From: Pictodentalium vernedei
Taxonomy: Eukaryota; Mollusca; Scaphopoda; Dentaliida; Dentaliidae
DNA length: 64,000 bases
Assembly: GCA_031216915.1 (NCBI GenBank)
Contig: CM062288.1
Coordinates: forward strand, 177,733,919 to 177,797,918
Direction of reading: 5' to 3'
In this document: positions 47,169 through 57,009 of the stretch, piece after piece
How positions within the stretch are numbered: position 1 is the first letter of the stretch
Layout: every line of letters begins with the position of its first letter
Notes under the pieces: model-generated
Databases searched by the model: none
What the model saw: only the letters and a program-made list of their open reading frames with translations
Told to the model about the DNA's origin: nothing
Program-made: the position numbers and the translations under genes

Positions 47169-47839
47169 CTTTTATATGCCAGAGTTTGTGAAGTCTTAGT
47201 CCTAACAAGGACCCTCTTGTTATTACCCCTCCACCCACTTCCCTGAAGACTGGAGGGCCCTAGTTTAGAGCTGGGAGGTTCACCGAAACACGGGTCAGGA
47301 TTGGTAGTGAGAGACTACCAAAAATCACAACCGCACTCCAATAAACACGGCCACAAATTCGGTTTTAAAATTCCAGCACGTTTTAAGTTACTGCCTGAAG
47401 TAACGAATTACCAAAATGACCACATAATTCGCTTAAATGCAATACCTATGCATCTGCGGGCCGCTGTTAATAATTTCTATGTATACATTTTAATGGAATT
47501 GAAAAACAAAACTGTTATACACTATGCTTGCACAGTGACATTTTCAAGACAGTGAGCCAAGATTTGAGGCTTTCAGAATCAGCACACAAAACCCAAAACA
47601 ATATTCATGATTTTATCAAATGCAGCTTCCTTTGCTGAACTAGAACAGGCCTGGCATTCTAGAAAATCGAGGAGTGCAAAAAATTGCTCCCCTCAGATTG
47701 CCAAGGAGTGCAATTGCACACGCAAATTTCAGTGCATGTGCAGGAATGCTATTTTGGCTTAAATCCTCTTGGAAGTTATTACTAAGGTGAGTGACCATTG
47801 TATTAACTTATATGCATCCAAATAATTACTAATGATATT
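47169..47839. other. Gap: no recognised feature
   Basis: An 84-codon plus-strand ORF (47301-47555) shows no recognisable domain and no repeat similarity within the window. No SINE or hairpin terminus is seen. Confidence 0.35.
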
Positions 47840-48133
47840 CAAGATGACCCGTGTTGTGTCCTTGAGCAAGGCACTTTATCCTGGTTGCCTACATGGGAGC
47901 ACGATGATGCCGTGTACTAAGGCGTACTGCACGTCGATGGTGCACATGTCTTCAACCGCTGTAACCCTGCTTGAGTGGAACAGAGTTAGAATGTTGAGCT
48001 GACAGTTGCTCACCGATGCTCGATGGTTCTCTCTGGGTACTCCAGCTTCCTCCACCCACAAAACTGTCATTGTCACGATTAGCCATTGTGCATAAGTATG
48101 TGACCTTAAACGCCAGTAAATAATAAATAATAT
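47840..48133 (+). mobile_element. 5'-truncated SINE with 12-bp target duplication
   Basis: It starts within the SINE just after the tRNA-like head (GTTGTGTCCTTGAGCAAGGC) and runs to GTGACCTTAAACGCCAGTAA. The target duplication ACTAATGATATT lies at 47828-47839 and 48134-48145. Loss of the 5' part with an intact duplication shows truncation at insertion, as in LINE-driven retrotransposition. Confidence 0.9.
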
Positions 48134-48202
48134 ACTAATGATATTATGATATGTAACTATTTGGACACATACAACTTCTCTTTTTATTATCCATGGCAGA
48201 AT

Positions 48203-48458
48203 CACTTTATCCCAGTTGCCTACATGGGGGCACGTTGACGCCATGAACTGAGGCATACTGCACATTGATGGTGCACGTGTCTCCAACTGCTGTAACCCTG
48301 CTTGTGAGAAGCTTGAACAGAGCATGTTGAGCTGACAGTTGCTCGTTAATGCTTGGTGGTTCTCTCCGGTTACTCTGGCTTCCTCCACCCGTAAAACTGT
48401 CACAATCACGATTATCCACTGTGCAATAGTATGTGACCTTAAACACCATAAAATAAAA
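48203..48458 (+). mobile_element. 5'-truncated SINE with 14-bp target duplication
   Basis: It starts at CACTTTATCCCAG in the core and ends with GTGACCTTAAACACCATAAA. The target duplication ATCCATGGCAGAAT lies at 48189-48202 and 48459-48472. It is 57 bp downstream of the previous truncated copy but is a separate insertion with its own duplication. Confidence 0.9.
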
Positions 48459-48472
48459 ATCCATGGCAGAAT

Positions 48473-50255
48473 AGGTGTCATTTAATTAATATGTGACTCT
48501 CCAGCACAGTCACGGTGACATCTGGGGAAAAAATGCAGGCGTGTGAAAAATCACACTCGCAGTTTCCATTTCACAAGTGTGAAAAATTGTAGAAGTGTGA
48601 TTTTTTCCAAATCTCGGAAATAGTTGCTCACATTCTTTACTTTATTGCCCAATGCTAATCGTAATAGAAAGAAATAGACTGTCATTTGATAATTTTTCCT
48701 GTTGTTTATTGAAAGCCCACAGGTTTGACTTGGAACGGCATGATAGTGCTCAAAATACAGATGCTGTATCCATGAAATGCACAGTATGAAGTGAAAAATA
48801 AATGACCTCTAAAACTGTTCCATATCAAAATAAGTTCTGATCTGTAGGCTGCAACGTGCATGGATTCCGAAGTGTTAACTTCCCAACTGGAACTTGTTAT
48901 TCTCTGAATCAATACGAGGTTCTGAAGAGAGCATTGTTTAGCAGTGTTGTCTTTCTTGGGAGAAAAAATCACCTTTGAAATAAGTTTTGGAAAACACACT
49001 GCAGTATTCATGGAGTGAATTCAGTTCAATTGCAAGCAGACCGTTTTTTTTTTGTTATGTCAATGAGTTATAAAGGGGGCACCATTTTACATGGGAGTGC
49101 TTGATTTTCTGACCTGATTATGTTTGGGAGATGAATTCGGCCGAAACGGATTTCATAATTCAAAATAAGAAGCTGTTTCCAATATTAATATCCGATGTCA
49201 GCTCATCAGATGGTGTAACAATCTTGCAGGCATGCAATAAATTGCCCATCTCGATTTTTTTTTTAGACGTGCAGTAGGCATGCTGCGCGCCTTAAGAATG
49301 CCAGGCCTGCTAGAACTTACTATTTGCACTTCATTTATAGTGTCAGATATATTTATTTCTACACGTAATTTTGAAAGCTTCAACTCCAAAATCAGTTTCA
49401 AATTCAGTTGAAGTCGGAATGAAATTTAGGGTTACAATCATCTAAATGAGTGGCTTTTACTCGATAAAATTTTTAGGCTTGGCATAATTTTTTAGGTTCG
49501 ATCGGGTTACCCGAAACGCAATTTTTTGTTGTTTTTTTTGCCTGACATTTTACAACATTACACCCTCTGCATTTTTTTTTCTGATGACCTTCATTACCAC
49601 CACTGCACCATGGGCAAGTGGAAATTAGCAATGACCAATGTCCATGACCGAAAAATAATATTCAGTTATGCCTCTGCAGTTTATGGCTTGAAATCAGTTT
49701 AAAAATCAATTAAATAGTAGCAATTACTGACCCAGGGATATAAGGACAACACAAGTCAACCATATATATGTTATAATTATTATTCATCTGATACAATGAA
49801 CAGAAGATGCGTTGTTATAACAGTTGTTAGAAGAAGATGTAAGGTTTTTTGCTTTCAAAAACTAAAACCGCACCTACAGTGTAAATCCCACAACCCTCCA
49901 GCTCTATCCAAGTTAGGACCAGTGATGAGATTCTTGTATACATTCCTATATTTATGAACCAAATTCAACAAAACTTGTCAAGCATTACCACTAACAAGTA
50001 AAAATATGCATTTTACTAAATTTTCAGGCTGTGTCAATTTGAACCAAATTATCTCCCCTTGAAAATAGAATTAATATTAAGTTCTACCGATATTTGAAAT
50101 TTTGGGGTGTTTAACTCTAACATTAATGAGCCGATTTTGATGGAACTTTTCAAAATGCTCATTTACCTGTGAGCATCTGCATATTCATAAACTTCATAGC
50201 TGCACTTTCAAGGTTCTGAAAACTCAAAGGGAGTATTTATCTCCATCTGTTCCCT
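48473..50255. other. Mostly anonymous interval with small repeat fragments
   Basis: It includes an inverted fragment of the 6.4-7.1-kb hAT-like element (49437-49530; shared CTAAAAAATTATGCC) and about two diverged monomers of the 3202-4729 family (49900-50240; TTAATGAGCCGATTTTGATG). A 101-codon minus ORF (48706-49011) shows no recognisable domain. Confidence 0.4.
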
Positions 50256-50489
50256 GTGGGAACCCCGGGAAGTGAAATTGTGCTTGTTTTCTGTGGTAAA
50301 CAAGCTTGGTTTGCTTCATTATCTGGTACATACCTGCATAGTCTTAAGATTAGGCAATTTCTATCGAATATAGACTGCCGGAATAAAAGTTTTGAGATAT
50401 ACGCAAAAGAGCACCGGTACATCTGGGAACTCCAGTTTTCTTTTGGGCGCCATTGAAGGTTCTGTGTGACACCTGTTGCAGTTGGAGCA

Positions 50490-51470
50490 ATGAAAAAATG
50501 GGCAAAGTATGAACGAATGGTTGAGAAGTTAAGCTTGTATAGATTCAAAGTTTTATTGTCGACTGTCACATCTGATACGTCTAGGGGTTGTTCCCAGAGC
50601 CCAGCGTCAGTGAAGATCTGGATTCTGAACCTACTAAAGGTACAGCAGAAGTGCATCCTGCTCAAACCCTTTCGCAAAACAACTCAAACAAAGTTAATCC
50701 TGTGGAGTTCGAAACCTTTAATCCGCAATTATTATTATTACAACAATAAGCTGAATTCATGGCCAAATTCGAGCAATTGTCACAAGCATTTAGTAAATCC
50801 AGTTCTTCAAACAGGCAGGGTAATTTAGATCTAAACATATCAACTCAAAATCGGTTTGATAAGTTTGGAAGAGAACAACAAATATTACAAATTCATGACC
50901 CAGATGAACATGATTTTTTTTTAGATCACGTTATGACTCGTTTTCACGAGTTGATGAACTTGATAACCAATCTGTTGGCAGTATTGACACCCAGTCTGAT
51001 TCTGATTTTCATGCCTGGTCAACCATAATTTCCAAATTAATTGCTAAATTCAATATTCCTGAGGAAGATGATACAGAAACTACCTTCTTTTGAATCATCT
51101 TGTCTGCTGAATACTTCTAAACCTGTTTCTAATAAACTACCCTTGCAGCAACTGTGCGAGAAAAGCTTACAGCTGTTGATAAAGAAGTGTAAGTATGGCT
51201 CAGTGAAGACCTTCTGTTTCAAAGATGGCAGTGTGTATCGTGTGCCCCAGGCAGATTTTAATGCTTATTGTTTCACAGTAAATTCACACCACGATTGGAC
51301 TCCAATGTGGAAGAAGGACTCGTTCACAAGAGATAGTAAGGCCTTTCAATACACCTCTAAAAGACCTTCCAACTATGATGGAAAGTTTTCCAAAAATTAC
51401 CTATGTGGTAAGGAGGATTTCAGATCCCCCCCTCCCCCCCTTCTTCGTTTTTCAAAGCAATAAACCTTCA
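50490..51470 (+). pseudogene. Degenerate Gag-like region of the DIRS-like element
   Basis: Overlapping frames give MKKWAKYERMVEKLSLYRF, then in another frame PEPSVSEDLDSEPTKGTAEV and NKVNPVEFETFNPQ, a stop (TAA at about 50747), then MAKFEQLSQAFSKSSSSN and FDKFGREQQILQIHDPDEHD. Further on, from 51041, a frame reads YGSVKTFCFKDGSVYRVPQA. The parts fit one interrupted coding region with frameshifts and stops. Assignment to Gag rests on position before the linker and recombinase; the protein itself was not recognised. Confidence 0.45.
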
Positions 51471-51644
51471 ATCAGCATTTCCCTCGAATTTGTCAAACAA
51501 ACTGGGGACATTTCAGTTCATATAAACAAACAGAGGAAACAAGTCCATTCCCCACATTTTTTCAGTATTCCTCTGGGCGAGGAAGGCGTGGGTCAGGTAG
51601 ACCCTTTTCCTTTTGTATCACTAACTTTGGTAGGTTACCAAGGA

Positions 51645-51780
51645 GTAAAACCAACTCCGGGGGAGGCAAGACTACTTGCATTTCATCAACACTGGTTGCA
51701 AATAACCAACAACCGATGGATGTTGGGAGTAATACAAAAGTTGCTAACTCTAGAATTCTACACACTTCCACCATTGTTAG
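51645..51780 (+). pseudogene. DIRS-type linker preceding the lost reverse transcriptase
   Basis: GEARLLAFHQHWLQITNNRW and MLGVIQKLLTLEFYTLPP keep the G-x-R-L-x-x-F-x-x-x-W-x-x-I-T-x-x-x-W pattern I associate with the stretch just upstream of the reverse transcriptase in DIRS elements. Instead of the reverse transcriptase, the recombinase follows within 100 bp. An internal deletion of roughly 2 kb is inferred. Confidence 0.5.
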
Positions 51781-51863
51781 ACATGCCTCACATGGTATGC
51801 TCAACAGTCTGTCAATCCCACTAAAGCACCTTTAGCAAAAGAATTTCTTGTCTCACTACACAG

Positions 51864-52546
51864 GTGCAACATTTCAAAGTGTCAACTGTTGCAGGTTATA
51901 GATCTGCCATCGCTTGTATCCACCAAGGGGTCCGTGATTCAGATGTTAGGAACAGTAAGGAATTATCTCAGCTGATCAAAGAGCTCTTCAACACATTTCC
52001 TGTTACTTGTAGGTTGTTACCCAATTGGAGTTCACCTTTGGTCTTGCAGAAGCTATTGGACTCGCCTTTTGAGCCTTTAGAGCCTGCAGACTTGAAATAT
52101 CTTACTTGGAAAACTGTTTCTCTCAAAGCTGTTACTTCTGCTGCCCATGTTGGTGAATTTCATGCATTATCAACAGTTCCTAACATGTCCGCTTGGTGAT
52201 GAGGGGTGTCACCTAATTTACAATTCCTGGCGAAGTCACAGACTTCGAACAGACCATGGGAACCAATGTTTATTCCCAAATTTTCAACTTTTGCCACAGA
52301 TAGTGAGGGCCCCAAGCTTTGTCCTTACAGGGCTTTCAAAACGTATGTCACAAGGACAGCTAAACATCAAGATGAATCCATGCAAATGTTTATTTCCTAT
52401 CAACCTGACAGAAAGAATGTCACAGTCACAATTCGTCGTTGGATTGTTTCCATACTCAAATGGGCTTAAAGTCATTCATTAGAGGCAGATTGTTCACATG
52501 TTAATGCCCATGACACCAGGAGACTTGCATCTTCTTGGTCTTTATT
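51864..52546 (+). pseudogene. Tyrosine recombinase, 5' part, up to the insertion point
   Basis: One frame carries FKVSTVAGYRSAIACIHQGV, FEPLEPADLKYLTWKTVSLK, SPNLQFLAKSQTSNRPWEPM, LCPYRAFKTYVTRT and TVTIRRWIVSILKWA, then HVNAHDTRRLASSWSL. The HxxR catalytic motif (HDTR) is kept; the first catalytic Arg region reads TSAAHVGEFHALS, so that Arg appears replaced by His. In-frame stops at 52198-52203 (TGA TGA) and 52470 (TAA). The frame is cut after 52546 and resumes at 54864. Confidence 0.7.
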
Positions 52547-54863
52547 AGCTCACATGACTGTCACCTGATAGTCACCTGACTATCACTTTTTGTCCGTCGT
52601 CTGTCGTCCGTACTGACAGTGGTGTTTGGGTCTTTTTCTCGCAAACTACTGACCACATTTTAATGAAATTTCACCTGAGTAGTGGTTATATAGGGGCATT
52701 TGAGTTTTTCTTCAAATTGGGTTTTTGCCCGTATTGAGGAGAGGGTGGAGCCAAAATGCCTCAATTTTTTTTCACCGTAAGGGGACTATAGAATTGCACT
52801 CCGTCCATCTGTCTGTCTGTCTCTGTCTGTCTGTCCGTCCGTCCATCTGTCTGCCTGCCATCCATCTGTCCGTCCATCCGTCTGTCTGTTTTTTTTATGT
52901 TACCACCTCTCCCTCCAACATGCTTTAAGCTACACCTTTCATATTTGGTACATGGATAAATGGTTCTGAGGGGATGATGCACGCTCAAAATTTTTTTTTC
53001 AAAATCTAAGATGACGGAATGACGGCCATTTTTGTTGTGTTTTTAAAGCTTTTTTCTCTATTTTATGTTACCACCCCTCACTCCAACATGGTTCAAGCTA
53101 CACTTTTTATATCTGGCACATGGATAGAGGGTTGTAATGGGATGTTGCACGATCAATATTTATTTTCCAAAATTCGTCCATCTGTCCGTCCGTCCGTCCA
53201 TCCATCCGTCTGTCTGTCTGTCTGTTTTTTATGTTACCACCTCTCCCTCCTACATGCTTTAAGCTATACCTTTCATATTTGGTACATGGATAAATGGTTC
53301 TGAGGGGATGATGCACGCTCAAAATTTTTTTTTCAGAATCCAAGATTGAGGAATGGTGGCCATTTTCGTTGTGTTTTTTAAGCTTTTTTTTTTCTCTATT
53401 TTCATGTTACCACCCCTCCCACCATATTTGGCACATGGATAGAGAGGTGGGAGGGGATGATGCACATTCAATATTTTTTTTTCAAATTCCAAGATGGCGG
53501 CATGGCGGCCATTTTTGTTGTGTTTTTTTTAAGCTTTTTTCTCTACTTTATGTTACCACCCCTCACTCCAACATGGTTCAAACTACACTTTTTATATCTG
53601 GCACATGGATAGAGGGTTGTAATGGGATGTTGCACGTTCAATATTTTATTTCCAAAATTCAAACTGGCGCCATGGCAACCATTTCTGTTGTGTTTTTTAA
53701 GCCGTTTTCTCTATTTTATGTTACCACTGCTCCCTCCAACATGGTTCAAGCTGCACTTTTCATATATTGTACATGGATAAAGGGGTTGTGAGGGGATTAT
53801 GCATGCTCAATATTTTTTTTCAAAATCTAACATCTGTCTGTCTGTCCGTCCGTCTGTCTGTCTGTCTCTGTTTTTATGTGACCACCTCTCCCTCTAATAT
53901 GCTTCAAGCTACACCTTTCATATTTGGTACATGGATAAATGGTTCTGAGGGGATGATGCACAGTCAATATTTATTTTTCAAAATCCAAGATGGCAGAATG
54001 GCGGCCATTTTTGTTGTGTTTTTTAAGCTTTTGCTCTATTTTATGTTGCCACCCCTCCCTCCAACATGGTTCAAGCTACGCCTTTCATATATGGTAGATG
54101 GATAAAGGGTTGTGAGGGGATTATGCACGCTCAATATTTTTTTTTCAAAATCCAAGATGCTTATATACTCCAGTGTCTTCTGTGACAAAAACACCTTATG
54201 TCACAAAAGTGCCGTAGGGGACTAATACCACCTCAGTGGTCAAACACTTGTTTAAATCTACTTCTCATGAACCAGCTGTAGCAGAGATTCACGTTTGTTC
54301 AAGCCAAGTCGCTGGCTTCATATTTAGGCTCCCTGTGGGAGCCTGAATTGTAACTTAGTTCAATATGAGGTATTTTCTTTAAAAATCTTGATCAGATCCA
54401 GCAGTCAGAATGTTTTGATATTTGACAAACAGCATTCTTAGGGAGGTGTGATTCAAGTTTGTTCAAGCCAAGTCTCAGTCCATATTTGGGCTTCCTGTGG
54501 GAGACCGAATTGTAACTTAGTTCAGTATGAAGAACATTCTTTAAAAATCTTCTTCTTCACATCCACCAGTAAGAATCTTTTGATATTTGGTATACTGTAT
54601 CGTTAATGAGGTGAGATTCAAATTTGTTAAAGTCAAGTCCCTGGGTTCATATTTGGGTTCCCTATGGGAGCCCAAATTATAACTTAGTTCAATATGAGGA
54701 ATATTTTTTAAAAACAATTTTTTCAGATTCACTGGTCAGAATGTTTTGATATTTGATATATGGTTTTCTAAATGGGGCAGATGCAAGTTTGTTCAAATCA
54801 GAACCCTCGGTTAATAGTTGTCATGTCAGGTGAGCGCTCTCAGGCCCCTTGGGGCCTCTTGTT
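52547..54863 (+). mobile_element. Complete hairpin-ended element inserted in the recombinase
   Basis: It starts AGCTCACATGACTGTCACCT followed by GTCCGTCGTCTGTCGTCCGT, and ends TGTCAGGTGAGCG, the hairpin CAGGCCCCTTGGGGCCT and CTTGTT. The monomers (54270-54830) belong to the 166-bp family. A second element is nested at 52768-54252. The flanks are TCTTTATT and TGAG. Because of the shared Ts the exact boundary can slide, but no target duplication exists, and the empty site has T next to T. Confidence 0.75.
52768..54252 (+). mobile_element. Nested hairpin-type element with microsatellite-containing higher-order units
   Basis: It begins near TTCACCGTAAGGGGACTATA with (CTGT)n. Eight ~155-170-bp monomers carry TACCACC(C/T)CTCCCTCCAACA, and CTGT/GTCC microsatellites recur between monomers at 52798-52890, 53178-53224 and 53831-53872. 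It ends with GTGCCGTAGGGGACTAATAC, the hairpin ACCACCTCAGTGGT and ACTTGTTT. The leader of the outer element resumes with AAATCTACTTCTCATGAACC. Confidence 0.55.
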
Positions 54864-55020
54864 TGAGATACCAGTTAATGAAATATTGAAAGCAGCTCAC
54901 TGGGCTTACGAGACTACCTTTCCGACCCTTTATCTTCGGAACATTCCTGAGGTCGAGGGTAGATTTGCTCGGGCAACAGTCATTGACCCAATGTGTCATG
55001 TGAAACAATGGAAGCATTGA
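54864..55020 (+). pseudogene. Tyrosine recombinase, 3' part, after the insertion
   Basis: It resumes in the same frame with EIPVNEILKAAHWAYETTFP and TLYLRNIPEVEGRFARATV, including the Tyr position of the active site (TLYLRN), and stops at 55020. Lengths 683 + 157 = 840 bases, an exact multiple of three, so excising 52547-54863 restores one frame. Confidence 0.7.
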
Positions 55021-55128
55021 CTGAGATAGGTGTTATTCTTCTATTTTGAAAAGTCTGTATACTTAACCACCTCCTGTTGCCTTGTTTTAAATTTTATATT
55101 GCCTAATCGTAAGACTATGCAGGTGGAT

Positions 55129-55386
55129 GGGGGCACGATGACGCTGTGTACTAAGGCATACTGCACGTCGATGGTGCGCATGTCTTCAACCAATCTAACC
55201 CTGCCTGTGCCGCGGTGCAGAGTTCAGAGTTATGACGTTGGAGAGCTGGCAGCTGCTCGTCGTTGCTTGGTGGTTCTCTCCGGGTACTCCGGCTTCCTCC
55301 ACCCGTAAAACTGTCACCGACATGATATGACCCTGGTTGTTAATGTGTCATTAAACCCTAATAAAAAAAAAAAAAAAAAAAAAATT
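55129..55386 (+). mobile_element. 5'-truncated SINE with poly-A-like tail and 8-bp target duplication
   Basis: Starts in the core (GGGGGCACGATGACGCTGTG) and ends AATGTGTCATTAAACCCTAA plus TA20-like poly-A. The duplication AGGTGGAT lies at 55121-55128 and 55387-55394. Its tail type (CATTAAACCC) matches the old copy at 22543, different from the CCTTAAACACC tails of the others. Confidence 0.85.
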
Positions 55387-55421
55387 AGGTGGATACCAGA
55401 TAATGAAGCAAACTAGATGTT

Positions 55422-55792
55422 AGGGGGCGCGGTGGCTCAGTTGGTAGAGGTGCAGGCTGCAAGCCGAGAGGTCCTCGGTTCGAATCCCACCTGCGGCAAC
55501 CGCGTTGTGTCCTTGGGCAAGACACTTCACCCCGATTGCCTACATGGGGGCACGATGACGCTGTGTACTGAGGCGTACTGCACGTCGATGGTGCGCATGT
55601 CTTCCACCAATCTAACCCTGCCTGTGCTGCGGTGCAGAGTTCAGAGTTACGATGTTGGAGAGCTGACAGCTGCTCGTCGTTGCTCGGTGGTTCTCTCCGG
55701 GTACTCCGGCTTCCTCCACCCGTAAAACTGTCACGGTCACGATTAGCCATTGTGCATAAGTATGTGACCTTAAACACCAATAAATAAATAAT
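55422..55792 (+). mobile_element. Full-length SINE with 11-bp target duplication
   Basis: Head GTGGCTCAGTTGGTAGAGG and GTTCGAATCCCACC, core GGGCAAGACACTTCACCCCG, tail GTGACCTTAAACACCAATAA. The duplication AACTAGATGTT lies at 55411-55421 and 55793-55803. It is the best-preserved SINE in the window. Confidence 0.92.
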
Positions 55793-56963
55793 AACTAGAT
55801 GTTTCTGAAATGAAACTATTATTTGCAAATTATCGGTACCTACCTGCATAGTACCCACCCACCTCCCCACTTGTGGGAATGTTGGGTAGTTCATGTTTTT
55901 CTGCTCAAGAAAACTGGAGTTCTCGGATGTACTTGTGTGCTTCTGCGTAGAACTCCAAACTTTTATCCGGGCAATCTAATATCCGATAGAAATTGCCTAA
56001 TCGTAAGACTATGCAGGTAGGTACCAATAATTCGCAAACAGTAGTTTCCTTTAAGAATCATCTAGCTTTACTGGTAAATTAGGACCTGGTCACCAATGCT
56101 TGGGGTGGAAGTCCTCGAAAATGGGCAGCATAAACGATTGGCTGGACTTGACTTTGTATCAGGGTTCGCACAGCCTTGGAAAGTCCTTGAATTTTAGCCA
56201 AACTCCTTGAATTTGGAATATTCAGAAAATGCCCTTGAAAAATACTTGAAAGGTAATCAGTCTCCTTGAATGTCCTTGGATTAATTTGGTCCAACCTTTT
56301 TAGCTCACCTGAGCGAAGCTCAAGGGGAGCTTAACTAATCACTTTCTGTCCGTCGTCGTCCGTCCGGCGTTAACTTTACATTATCGACTTCTCCTCCTAA
56401 ACCACTAGCCCAATTTTATTCAAATGTTGGTTAAATGTTTATTACCTAATGCCAATTCAGATTTGTTCAAATGAAGTTGCCCCTCCTCCTGGGTGGTGCC
56501 ACACCCCCAAGGGGCACCAAAATCTTTGTAAATCTTCTTCTCATGAACCAGCAGTAGCAGAGACTTGATATTTGGTGTGCAGCTTCCTTTTGAGGTGTAG
56601 ACTCAGATTTGTTCAAGAGAAGTTTGTGGGGCTATACTTGACGTTGTTATGAGAGGGGCAAAATTTTTTGCCCCGCCCAAAATTTCTATTTTCCAAACCG
56701 AGAGGCTGATTTGAACCAAATTTTATGTGAGGACTTATTGGGTCATGAGTACTTGATTTATGCAAAAAAAAATTTTCCCGCAGCCCCGTGGGAACCACAG
56801 GAGCTAAAAATAGAAAAAATTTAAAACGCCCATATCTCCAAAACTGCACGGCACTGAGAATTTTTATTTGGTGTGCAGCTTCCTTAGGACCAACAGAAAG
56901 GATTGGTAAAAAAAAATTGCCATCGATTTTATCATAGGGTACAGTTTCGGGACTTTGAAAAAG

Positions 56964-56976
56964 TGCTGAGTCAGCA
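56964..56976. promoter_or_regulatory. Perfect T-MARE palindrome, copy in element 2
   Basis: TGCTGAGTCAGCA in the same 25-bp palindrome as at 17944-17956. Confidence 0.5.
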
Positions 56977-57009
56977 CTTTTTAACACTGTAGGCAATGGG
57001 AAAAACATT

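Larger units (their letters stand above)
50296..56035 (+). mobile_element. DIRS-like retrotransposon remnant with inverted terminal repeats
   Basis: The left terminal repeat (about 50296-50455) contains ACCTGCATAGTCTTAAGATT and ATTAGGCAATTTCTATCGAA. Inverted copies occur at 55103-55128 with 55387-55410 and at 55905-56035 (TAGAAATTGCCTAATCGTAA, GACTATGCAGGT). A left-type end also recurs at 55818-55845. Between them lie a Gag-like region, a linker and a tyrosine recombinase, the order of DIRS elements, but no reverse transcriptase/RNase H block. The remnant was later hit by a hairpin-ended element and two SINEs. Confidence 0.6.

Noticed and set aside
47876-48481. 201-codon minus-strand ORF
   Set aside because: It is antisense through two SINE copies and repeats the same peptide twice.
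51041-51463. Independent host gene with FCFKDGSVYRVPQADFNAYC
   Set aside because: Position, frameshifts and the following linker and recombinase place it within the DIRS-like remnant.
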